This document shows positions 1 to 6,174 of a DNA stretch of 33,537 nucleotides, in pieces. The stretch comes from Candidatus Kuenenia stuttgartensis (GTDB lineage: Bacteria > Planctomycetota > Planctomycetia > Pirellulales > UBA1268), in the NCBI GenBank assembly GCA_945870505.1, contig CAMBSN010000028.1, positions 1 to 33,537 on the forward strand, given 5' to 3'. Every line of letters starts with the position of its first letter. Position 1 is the stretch's first letter. Under the pieces are notes generated by a model that was given only the letters and a program-made list of their open reading frames with translations, had not been told where the DNA came from and did no database searches. The translations under genes were made by a program, and so were the position numbers.

Positions 1-1064
1 TCGACGTCGAGGTCGAGCGCGGCCGGGGCGACGAGATGAACCGCATCGCGATGCGGCCCGCACTCGCCGCCACGCTGCCGCCGTGGCGGCGGGCCATTCT
101 CGGTGTCGTCGTCGCGGCCGGCGACGAGGATGACGAAGAGGCGGCGCGGATCGACTGGGTGCTGCCCGGCGGGCCCGCCGACCGTGCGGGCATCGCCGCC
201 GGTTGCCGTGTGGCCTCGGTCGTGCCACTCGACGACGCTTCGGCCGGCGGCGATGCCGTTGAGGCGCCGTCGAATGCGGCACTCGCGGGGGCGCTCGCTG
301 GCCTGGAGCCCGGGCGGAAGGTCCGCCTCGCGCTGCGACGCGGCGACGACGTGACGGCCACCGACATCGCTCTCGACGAGATGATCCGCGAGGTGCCCGA
401 TGAGGTGCCGCCGCCGGCCAGTGGCGCAGCAGCAGGCGGTGGAGCAGGTGGCGGTGTCGATGCCGTGCGGGTGGCGCGGCTCGGCGGCGCGGATGTCGCT
501 GTGCCGCCGCTGGCGATCATTCCTGCTGGGCGGAGCCCGGCGCCTCTCCTGATTTGGTTCGGCTCGCCCCACGGCGCCGTTGACGACGCGGAGGCGACCG
601 CGTGGAAGGGGGCGGCTGCGGCCGCGGGTGTGGCGGTCATCCTGCCGGGATCGCGCGACCGTCGCGAATGGAGTGGCGACGATATCGGCGGCGTGACGCG
701 GGCGATCGAATCGCTGCATGCCCTGCGACCGCTCGATGCATCCCGCGTTGCCGTCGCCGGCCGTGGCCCGGGCGGCGTGTTTGCCTGGCTCGTTGCGGAG
801 CGGTTGGGCACCGCATGCCGCGGGGTGGCTGTGCTCGATGCGCCGCTCCCGCGCCGGCTTGAGATCAACGATGCCGAACCAGGGGCGGCCACGTGGATAC
901 TGTTGGGCAGAAGTCGCGACGACGATGCAGCCCGGAGGCTCGCGACCGACCGCGACCGACTGGCCCGCGCTGGCCACGCGGTGGGCACGCTGCCGGAGTC
1001 GGGTGACGGCGGGCCGCCGGCAGCTCTCCTCTGCCGCTGGGCGGCGATGCTCGGGTTGCTCTGA
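1..1064 (+). CDS. PDZ-domain and alpha/beta-hydrolase-like protein, 5' end missing
   Basis: The reading frame is open to the left edge, so this is the C-terminal part of a larger protein; the first internal ATG is at 36. The first ~110 visible residues resemble a PDZ domain (IDWVLPGGPADRAGIAAG, then a LEPGRKVRLALRRG segment), as in HtrA-like or C-terminal-protease-like proteins. After a Gly/Ala linker the remaining ~200 residues look like an alpha/beta-hydrolase fold (PLLIWFGSPHG near the oxyanion position, VAVILPGSRDRREW, then DASRVAVAGRGPGGVFAWL). The nucleophile elbow reads G-R-G-P-G where a catalytic Ser is expected, so this half may be non-catalytic. The stop lies 1 nt before the next ATG, suggesting one operon with the downstream pseudouridine synthase. 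Domain naming is by pattern only and the substrate is unknown. Confidence 0.6.
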   Translation, partial: DVEVERGRGDEMNRIAMRPALAATLPPWRRAILGVVVAAGDEDDEEAARIDWVLPGGPADRAGIAAGCRVASVVPLDDASAGGDAVEAPSNAALAGALAGLEPGRKVRLALRRGDDVTATDIALDEMIREVPDEVPPPASGAAAGGGAGGGVDAVRVARLGGADVAVPPLAIIPAGRSPAPLLIWFGSPHGAVDDAEATAWKGAAAAAGVAVILPGSRDRREWSGDDIGGVTRAIESLHALRPLDASRVAVAGRGPGGVFAWLVAERLGTACRGVAVLDAPLPRRLEINDAEPGAATWILLGRSRDDDAARRLATDRDRLARAGHAVGTLPESGDGGPPAALLCRWAAMLGLL

Positions 1065-1065
1065 C

Positions 1066-1740
1066 ATGCCCGCAGCGCTGCGGATCGTGATGGCTGACGA
1101 CGATCTCGTCGTGGTGGACAAGCCGTCCGGCATGCCGAGTGTGCCGGCGCGGACGCCGCTCGATCCGCCCGACGTGGTCGCCGTGCTGGCAGGGCGTTTT
1201 GGTCCGCTCGAGGCGGCGCATCGACTCGATCGCGACACCTCCGGGCTGCTCGTGCTCGCGCGGTCGCGGGAAGCACGATCGGGACTCGGCCGGGCGTTTG
1301 AGGAGGGGCTCGTGGAGAAGCGGTATCTGGCAGTCGTGCATGGCACGCCTTCAGAACGATCCGGCGAGATTCACCTGCCGCTGGCCGACGACGTGGCGAG
1401 CCCGCCACGCAAGCGAGTCGATCCGATCATGGGCCGCCGGGCGGTGACGCGATGGCGGGTGATCGACGTGGCCACCAGCGGCGACGCGATGACGCTCGTG
1501 GAACTTGAGCCGCTCACTGGCCGGTCGCACCAGCTTCGCGTGCATCTCGCGTGGCTGGGCTGCCCGATCGTGGGCGACCGGCTCTACGGACCGACCGACC
1601 GGCCGCAGTTCCAACTGGCTCTGCATGCCACGGCGATCACGCTGCCTCATCCCTCTGATGGCCACCGCCTGTCGCTGACCTGCCCGCCGCCCGACGCAAT
1701 TCCGTGGCGCATCCTCGCCCAGCCGGCGGGCCATGCGTAG
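1066..1740 (+). CDS. RluA-family pseudouridine synthase
   Basis: This 224-residue protein should isomerise uridine to pseudouridine in rRNA or tRNA. The family motif HRLDRDTSGLLVLAR is intact and carries the catalytic Asp of the RLDxxTSG signature. A conserved VVVDKPSGMPSVPA segment lies near the N-terminus and GRSHQLRVHLAWLGCPIVGDRLYG near the C-terminus, both typical of RluA/RluC/RluD enzymes. There is no N-terminal S4 domain, so the compact RluA-type architecture fits best. The frame is open much further upstream, but that part overlaps the preceding gene in another frame. The ATG at 1066, directly after the upstream stop, gives a normal N-terminus (MPAALRIVMADDDLVVVDKP). The target uridine cannot be inferred from sequence. 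Confidence 0.9.
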   Translation: MPAALRIVMADDDLVVVDKPSGMPSVPARTPLDPPDVVAVLAGRFGPLEAAHRLDRDTSGLLVLARSREARSGLGRAFEEGLVEKRYLAVVHGTPSERSGEIHLPLADDVASPPRKRVDPIMGRRAVTRWRVIDVATSGDAMTLVELEPLTGRSHQLRVHLAWLGCPIVGDRLYGPTDRPQFQLALHATAITLPHPSDGHRLSLTCPPPDAIPWRILAQPAGHA

Positions 1741-1962
1741 GCTCCGTCGATGGTCTTTGGATGCCTCATACGGTTCACACTTGATCCTCGCGCTCGAGTG
1801 CACGGTAAGTGAAAGCCGACCGGCCGTGAGGCCGCGGGCGAATCACGCTGGACGCTGCATCGTGTGGTGGTTCACCCCACGCCTCACGGCGTTGGGCTTG
1901 GACGGCGGCCGCGCGAGGCTCTTGGAGGACCCGTATCGGTCCCATCGCGCGGCGAAACCGGC
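1741..1962. other. Intergenic gap between convergent genes
   Basis: There is no convincing coding sequence between the convergent pseudouridine synthase and photolyase-like genes. The gap holds one copy of a short GC-rich repeat (1809-1838). No terminator with a T-tract was seen. Confidence 0.5.
1809..1838 (+). repeat. GTGAAAGCCGAC short hairpin repeat, copy 1
   Basis: The stretch starting GTGAAAGCCGAC and ending AGGCCGCGGG recurs almost identically at 4398-4426. Its core, CGGCC-GTGA-GGCCG, can form a small hairpin. Both copies are intergenic. The function is unknown; it may be a REP-like element. Confidence 0.6.
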
Positions 1963-3264
1963 TCACGAAGCGGTCGGCCTGAGGGCCGACGTCGAGACCT
2001 GCTGCCAGTAGCGGGAGAATCGGCCGAGGTCGCGGACCCGCGAGCGGTCGCAGAACGGCGGCCAGGGAACCGTGGCGACTTGCTGCGTCGCCGCGATCGC
2101 GGCGACGGCATGACGCGTTCGCGGGCAAGGTGTTTCACCGATCGCGACGCCGTCGCAGCCGAGCGCCGCCGCGTGGGCGGGCACGACGGTTGGCGGGTCG
2201 CCGAGGAGCAGTTCGACACGCGGCACGTCGGCGAGGCATTCGCAGAGGAATACCAGCCTCTTGAGCGACGGCCGCTCGGCGGCAAGCCAGGCGGGGTCGA
2301 GCACGAAGAGCCGCGGGGCGTCGGGAAAGGCCGCTGCCGCGGGGCTCGCGGCCGATACCGAGTTGAGCGTGAGCCAGACGAGCGGTCGCGTCGGGGCAGG
2401 GGAGGTTGGTGATGGAGCAGCGGGGCGGATCCGCAGTGGCGGTCGTGCCGCCGACTCGCTCGCGTCGGTGAACAGCCGAGCCGCGAGATTGTCGTAGCTG
2501 CCTTCGACGTCGCAGTGGCCGAGCACAGGGCAGTCGCGGCAGTGAATGCCGGAGGTGAAGGTTTCCAGGTTCTCGCGATTGAACAGATAGGGCTTGGCGG
2601 AGAAAGTGCCGGCGACCCACTGCCACGAGAGGTGGTTGCTCGCCGGATCGCCGTCGAGGAGATGCTCGAGAAACCAGTCGGCGCCCGCCCGCCAGTGCAC
2701 GCCGCGGATGTGCACCAGCCACGAGGCGAGCCACATCCGCTCGTGGTTGTGGAGCCAGCCCGTGTCGTGCAGCCTGCGGACGAAGGCGTCGATGCAGGCC
2801 ATCCCGGTCCGGGCTTCCAGGACGTCGTCGGGGACCACGTCGAGCCGCGGCCGTCGCCAGCGTGCCGCCGGGGCTTCAAGGTCCTCGTGGATGCCATCGC
2901 CGACCGCGAGATACACCTGCCCCCAGTAGTCGCGCCAGCCGAGTTCGGAAACGAGCTTCAGCGCCTGCGCGGGATCGGCCACGCGGGCCACGGCCGCGTC
3001 GCGAACCTCCGCGAGCGAAAGCACGCCGTGACGGATCCACGGCGAAAGTCTGGTGACGGCGCCGGCAACGTGGTTGCGGGTCTGGCCGTAGGCGAGCGGG
3101 TCGATCACCTCGAGGTGCCGCACCGCGGCGACCCGCCCGCCGGCATGAGAGCCATCGGGCACCACGCCGCGGCCCGCCCCCACGGCCACCTCTGGGAGCA
3201 ACTGGCGGAGTTCACTGATCAGATCGTGCCGCGACCGCGACAGCAGGTGGGTGAGATGCTTCAT
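1963..3264 (-). CDS. Photolyase/cryptochrome-like FAD protein with the FAD domain first
   Basis: The 433-residue product opens with the helical FAD-binding domain of the photolyase/cryptochrome family: TRLSPWIRHGVLS (71-83), ELGWRDYWGQVYLA (107-120), ARTGMACIDAFVRRLHDTGWLHNHERMWLASWLV (151-184) and NHLSWQWVAGTFSAKPYLFN (210-229). These are the usual signatures for FAD and damaged-DNA contacts. The antenna domain normally found at the N-terminus is absent there. Instead, after a Pro/Ala linker (about 274-293), residues 294-405 look like an alpha/beta domain (LVWLTLNS, RLFVLDPAWL, SLKRLVFLCECLADV, GVAIGETPCPR), suggesting a permuted order. HCRDCPVLGHC at 241-251 has three closely spaced Cys that could bind a metal or Fe-S cluster. 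The frame is open to 3558, but homology starts near the ATG at 3264. Repair versus signalling activity is not decided by the sequence. Confidence 0.8.
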   Translation of the reverse strand: MKHLTHLLSRSRHDLISELRQLLPEVAVGAGRGVVPDGSHAGGRVAAVRHLEVIDPLAYGQTRNHVAGAVTRLSPWIRHGVLSLAEVRDAAVARVADPAQALKLVSELGWRDYWGQVYLAVGDGIHEDLEAPAARWRRPRLDVVPDDVLEARTGMACIDAFVRRLHDTGWLHNHERMWLASWLVHIRGVHWRAGADWFLEHLLDGDPASNHLSWQWVAGTFSAKPYLFNRENLETFTSGIHCRDCPVLGHCDVEGSYDNLAARLFTDASESAARPPLRIRPAAPSPTSPAPTRPLVWLTLNSVSAASPAAAAFPDAPRLFVLDPAWLAAERPSLKRLVFLCECLADVPRVELLLGDPPTVVPAHAAALGCDGVAIGETPCPRTRHAVAAIAATQQVATVPWPPFCDRSRVRDLGRFSRYWQQVSTSALRPTAS

Positions 3265-3735
3265 TGGGGGATGCGGATCCGTGTTGCGATGTCCTCGGAA
3301 CACGGTAGCCACTGCTGCGGCGGTGGGCAGTGCCGTGCCAGCAAAACGCGCTCTGGGACCAAACGGCTGCGACGCGAGATCTCTCCCGCGGCGCTCGTGC
3401 CCGCTTTTTTCCCGGCAAAACAGCATGGACGCGGTCTGGCCTGAGAGTCGACCCCATTGCGGCACGGCCTTTGCTGGGTGTTCCCGACAAACACCGTTCA
3501 CTGCCGGGTGGCCCGACCTTCGAGGCCGCCAATGTGGTCTTGCCCGCCGCGCCGGCACAGCGTCCGGAAGGATGCCCCACCACGGCTTGGGTGAGTGCTC
3601 CGCCTACACTCGCCCAGGCCGGGGCATGCGCGAACGTCGCCTGCCCGTATCCATTCCGGCACATCCTTGTGGACGCGGCTCCCAAGGGGGTAGCCTTGCA
3701 GATCCTTGCGTTCACCCCTCCCCCGAAGGCCCCCC
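3265..3735. other. Divergent intergenic region upstream of the P-II gene
   Basis: These 471 nt separate the divergent photolyase-like and P-II genes. Several ORFs cross the region, but none has a recognisable protein or a good start. It holds a sigma-54-like element at 3460-3475 and a TACACT -10-like hexamer at 3605-3610. No repeat of the two main families is present. Confidence 0.5.
3460..3475 (+). promoter_or_regulatory. Candidate sigma-54 (-24/-12) promoter for the P-II gene
   Basis: CGGCACG, four bases, then TTGCT matches the sigma-54 consensus TGGCACG-N4-TTGCW at all but the first position, with correct spacing between the invariant GG and GC. It points toward the P-II gene, about 260 nt before its start, which implies a long leader. 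Sigma-54 control of P-II genes is well established elsewhere. No activator gene is in the window. Confidence 0.4.
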
Positions 3736-4083
3736 GTGAAGCTGATCATCGCCATCATCCAGCCGGCCAAACTCGAGGCGGTGAAGCAGACACTCTCCGA
3801 GGTCGAGGTGTTTCGGCTCACGGTCCTCGACGTCCAGGGCTTCGGCCGACAACGCGGCCACGCGGAGACCTACCGCGGCCACGAGATTTCGGTGAACCTG
3901 ATCCGCAAGGTTCAGTTGCAGATCGCGGTCAACGATGACTTTGTCGAGCCGACGATTGCGGCGATCGTGAAAGGGAGCCGCTCCGGCGAGCACGGCGAGA
4001 TCGGCGACGGCAAGATCTTCGTGCTGCCGATGGACGAGTGCGTCCGCATCCGCACCGGCGAGCGGGGCGGCGAGGCGATCTGA
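3736..4083 (+). CDS. glnB: P-II nitrogen regulatory protein (GlnB/GlnK family)
   Basis: This 115-residue protein is a complete P-II signal transducer; the family forms trimers that sense ATP/ADP and 2-oxoglutarate and control nitrogen metabolism. The N-terminus KLIIAIIQPAKLEAV, the T-loop lead-in VQGFGRQRGHAETYRG, the B-loop GEIGDGKIFVLP and the C-terminal VRIRTGERGGEAI are all present. The start is a GTG: frame-upstream codons from 3706 are not P-II-like, whereas GTG at 3736 gives the canonical beginning. At position 51, where enteric P-II proteins have the uridylylated Tyr, this protein has Ile (YRGHEIS), so GlnD-type modification of that residue is excluded. No amtB or glnA is adjacent in the window, so the choice between glnB and glnK is arbitrary. 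Confidence 0.93.
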   Translation: MKLIIAIIQPAKLEAVKQTLSEVEVFRLTVLDVQGFGRQRGHAETYRGHEISVNLIRKVQLQIAVNDDFVEPTIAAIVKGSRSGEHGEIGDGKIFVLPMDECVRIRTGERGGEAI

Positions 4084-4090
4084 ATGTCAC

Positions 4091-4181
4091 GGCTGCCGGG
4101 CCATCCTGGCCCCGGCAGCCTTGGGTCGGCCGAGGGCAACGCCAAGGGTTGCCTTGGCCGACGGCACGGCATCCTGCCGTG
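4091..4181 (+). repeat. Run of three hairpins after the P-II gene
   Basis: Three inverted repeats follow the P-II stop. GGCTGCCGGG pairs with CCCGGCAGCC (4091-4120, 10-bp stem). GTCGGCC pairs with GGCCGAC around an imperfect inner stem (about 4126-4161). CACGGCA pairs with TGCCGTG around TCC (4165-4181). The first stem plus part of its loop (CACGGCTGCCGGGCCATCCT) recurs as a direct repeat at about 4188-4210. No T-tract follows, so these are better called repeat hairpins than certain terminators. Confidence 0.55.
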
Positions 4182-4215
4182 AGGCGTCACGGCTGCCGGG
4201 CCATCCTGGTTTGCC

Positions 4216-4240
4216 GTAGCACGGGTTTTCAACCTCTGTG
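4216..4240 (+). repeat. Degenerate copy of the GTAG/CACAGGTT palindrome
   Basis: GTAGCACGGGTTTTCAACC followed by TCTGTG is a diverged copy of the 23-nt palindromic repeat found across this window. It sits 10 nt before the left end of a terminal-inverted-repeat element, as several other copies do. Confidence 0.6.
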
Positions 4241-4249
4241 CCGCACCGC

Positions 4250-4381
4250 GAGGGGCTGCCCATGCCCATCGCCGGACGCTCGCTACGGGCTCCGGCCCTC
4301 CGCTCGCTCGATGCTGACTTCGCTCCGCCATCCTGGCTGCGCTCGTCAGCAACGCCGGCTCCCGGGCCCGGGCAGCCCCTC
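4250..4381 (+). mobile_element. 132-bp terminal-inverted-repeat element, copy 1
   Basis: This element is bounded by GAGGGGCTGCCC on the left and its exact reverse complement GGGCAGCCCCTC on the right. It has no ORF of its own. The interior (CATCGCCGGACGCTCGCTACGG near the left, TCAGCAACGCCGGCTCCCGGG near the right) recurs at 5850, 19630, 20974 (inverted) and 33421. It resembles a MITE-like non-autonomous repeat; no target-site duplication was established. Confidence 0.6.
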
Positions 4382-4397
4382 GCTGATCCCCCGTGTC

Positions 4398-4426
4398 GTG
4401 AAAGCCGACGGCCGTAAGGCCGCGGG
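4398..4426 (+). repeat. GTGAAAGCCGAC short hairpin repeat, copy 2
   Basis: This is a near-identical copy of the repeat at 1809-1838. CGGCC-GTAA-GGCCG forms its hairpin core. It lies 16 nt downstream of the terminal-inverted-repeat element. The remaining 97 nt to the next gene hold nothing recognisable. Confidence 0.6.
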
Positions 4427-4523
4427 CTCTTGGTGGTACGTTGCGTTGGTCTTCCTCTCGGGTTTCACCGAAAAAACCACGAACGTTGGCTCAACGAGGT
4501 ACGACGTTCACGTGTGACCCGTC

Positions 4524-5075
4524 TTAGTTCGACTCGCCCTCAGAAGGTTCGGTCGACTCGCCCTTGGACAGTTCCGACGCCTCGGTCGCCTCGTCCTCGG
4601 AGTCGCTCTCCGAATCGTCCGCCGACTCATCCTCAGGTGCCGGGGTCGACTCGCTCTCAACCAGGTCGAGCGACTCGCCCTCCCGCAGTGCGTTGCCAAA
4701 TACGGACCAGACCACGCCGTCACCGACGACGGACAGCGACATGCGGCCCTCCGCGGTCACGATCACGCTCAAACCGCGGCCGTGTTCCACGCCAGAAAGA
4801 AGCCACTGGCCCTCCGACTCATGAGCCGTATCGAGTTTTGTGACCTCGCCGCGCCGCGACTTGGGCGCCAGGAGCGTCAGTTCCTTCGTGGACGTGTCCA
4901 AGCGAAAGAACGTGGGACGTTCCCGATCGCCCGTGTCGGGAGGACCCACCGTACCGTCCTCGTCCACCGCGACGCCCGACGTGACGGAACAAATCCACGT
5001 CTGGCCGGCCCACGCGTTGCCGCACGCCAGATTAGCCGCCAAGGCCACCAGCACCATCCATGTCGCTTTCGTCAT
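4524..5075 (-). CDS. Small secreted protein with acidic Ser/Glu-rich tail
   Basis: I do not recognise a family for this 183-residue protein. It begins with a clear Sec signal peptide (MTKATWMVLVALAANLACGNAWA, likely cut before GQTW). The mature part is about 115 residues of mixed, probably beta-rich sequence (RPTFFRLDTSTKELTLLAPKSR; GQWLLSGVEHGRGLSVIVTAEGRMSLSVVGDG). The last ~40 residues are almost only Glu, Asp, Ser, Thr and Pro. A strong ribosome-binding site, AAAGGAG, lies 11 nt before the ATG and supports the start. The next gene upstream on the same strand ends 89 nt away, so the two may be co-transcribed. An export role is inferred; the function is unknown. Confidence 0.75.
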   Translation of the reverse strand: MTKATWMVLVALAANLACGNAWAGQTWICSVTSGVAVDEDGTVGPPDTGDRERPTFFRLDTSTKELTLLAPKSRRGEVTKLDTAHESEGQWLLSGVEHGRGLSVIVTAEGRMSLSVVGDGVVWSVFGNALREGESLDLVESESTPAPEDESADDSESDSEDEATEASELSKGESTEPSEGESN

Positions 5076-5164
5076 GACGCTCTTTACTCCTTTGAAAATG
5101 GATTGTTGGATTCACTGCTCGGAGGCAATGCGCGCCGGGCCGTATGCCGATCGCGTTTCCGGCC

Positions 5165-5707
5165 TCATCGCACCGTGTAGCCCTTCGCCTCCATGGCGGC
5201 CATGAAGTTCCTATTCCACACCGCGAACTGCTGCTGGTAGGCCGCCGTGGCTGCATCGGCGGAACCGCCTGCTGTTTTCACGGCCCGCCGCGACCGCATT
5301 CCGCCGGTCAGGCCCGCAGCTGCGGAACCCATGGCCGCGCCTCTGCCCGCGTCGCCGCCAATGGCACCGACGGCGGCACCCAGCAGAGCGCCACCTGCCG
5401 CGCCCCTCACGGCGCCACCGCGAGCAGCGCCAGCCGCATCGGTCGCGGCGTGGCTCTGCTGATCGAGTTGCGCTTTTGCCTGGTAGGGATCCCAACGCGT
5501 CTGCTGTGTCGCCCAGTCGTACGCGGCGGCTTCATCCTGCCGCTGCTGTTCGGGGGTCTGGCTTCGCGCCGGGAAGATTGCCAGGTTGCCGGGATTGTTG
5601 CTGAGCGAGGGGGGGCCGGCCTGGGCCGAGGTGGCGGCCACCATGATTGCTGCGATGGCCACCACGGCCATGCGCCGTCCCGTCTTCTGCTCGAACTGCG
5701 TGCGCAT
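5165..5707 (-). CDS. Exported glycine-zipper protein
   Basis: The 180-residue product has a signal peptide (MRTQFEQKTGRRMAVVAIAAIMVAATSAQA, cut before GPPS), a Gln-rich middle and a glycine-zipper stretch (GGAVRGAAGGALLGAAVGAIGG continuing through GRGAAMGSAAAGLTGG). Such repeats pack membrane-inserting helices in Gly-zipper proteins of the bacterial outer envelope. The C-terminus (AYQQQFAVWNRNFMAAMEAKGYTVR) resembles the YQRAYxACMxGRGY-like tail of many Gly-zipper proteins. GGAG 8 nt before the ATG at 5707 supports this start. The frame continues upstream to 5815, but that part runs into repeat DNA. Likely role: envelope protein of unknown activity. Confidence 0.75.
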   Translation of the reverse strand: MRTQFEQKTGRRMAVVAIAAIMVAATSAQAGPPSLSNNPGNLAIFPARSQTPEQQRQDEAAAYDWATQQTRWDPYQAKAQLDQQSHAATDAAGAARGGAVRGAAGGALLGAAVGAIGGDAGRGAAMGSAAAGLTGGMRSRRAVKTAGGSADAATAAYQQQFAVWNRNFMAAMEAKGYTVR

Positions 5708-5798
5708 CACGATGTCTCCATTGGTTGAGCCCTCCCACGGGCGGCGGGCTTGTACGCGACCGCGATTTCCGGGGGGAAGACCAGATTGGTGTCTGTCG

Positions 5799-5823
5799 GT
5801 AGCACAGGTTTTCAACCTGTGTG
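5799..5823 (+). repeat. GTAG/CACAGGTT palindromic repeat
   Basis: GTAG followed by the perfect inverted repeat CACAGGTT-TTC-AACCTGTG. It lies 27 nt before the left end of the long terminal-inverted-repeat element at 5850. Confidence 0.75.
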
Positions 5824-5849
5824 TCTGGACCGTCGGTGCGTGGTGGCTC

Positions 5850-6054
5850 GGGGCTGCCCATGCCCATCGCCGGACGCTCGCTACGGCCTCCGGCTGTCGC
5901 GCCGTCGCCGCCGTCCCGGCGTCGACTCCGGCTTACGGTCGCCGGGCGCAGCCCGGCTCCCAGCATCCGGCCCTCGGCTCGCTCGATGCTGACTTCGCTC
6001 CGCCATCCTGGCTGCGCTCGTCAGCAACGCCGGCTCCCGGGCACGGGCAGCCCC
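5850..6054 (+). mobile_element. 205-bp long variant of the terminal-inverted-repeat element
   Basis: It has the same ends as the 132-bp copy (GGGGCTGCCC and GGGCAGCCCC) and the same outer sequence. It also carries about 75 extra bp in the middle (CTGTCGCGCCGTCGCCGCCG through GGCTCCCAGCATCC). The same extra block recurs in the truncated copy at 33421-33537, so there are two length variants. There is no ORF of its own. Confidence 0.6.
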
Positions 6055-6072
6055 TCGCTGCATCGTTCCCTC

Positions 6073-6165
6073 GTAGCACAGGTTGTCAACCTGTGTCATG
6101 GGGCAGCGCAGGTTGAAAACCTACGCTACCGACCACATCCGTAGCACAGGTTTTTCACCTGCGCT
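6073..6165 (+). repeat. Three palindromic repeat copies, mixed orientation
   Basis: Copies lie at 6073-6095 (plus, loop TGTC), about 6106-6130 (minus orientation, GCGCAGGTTGAAAACC ahead of TACGCTAC) and 6141-6163 (plus, diverged). The last is 10 nt beyond the leuA stop codon and could form a hairpin at the end of the leuA transcript. Confidence 0.65.
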
Positions 6166-6174
6166 CGCCGACGC

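Noticed and set aside
1884-2897. Long minus-strand ORF overlapping the photolyase-like gene
   Set aside because: It lies in another frame of a recognisable gene and has an Arg/Pro/Ser-rich composition typical of out-of-frame GC-rich DNA.
5586-6116. 176-residue ORF across the repeat region
   Set aside because: It is composed of translated repeat elements (the palindrome and the inverted-repeat element) and overlaps a real gene on the other strand.
4216-6165. Regular palindromic repeats that could look like a CRISPR array
   Set aside because: Copies are irregularly spaced, in both orientations, 23 nt long and dispersed across the window. No unique spacers of equal length and no cas genes are present.
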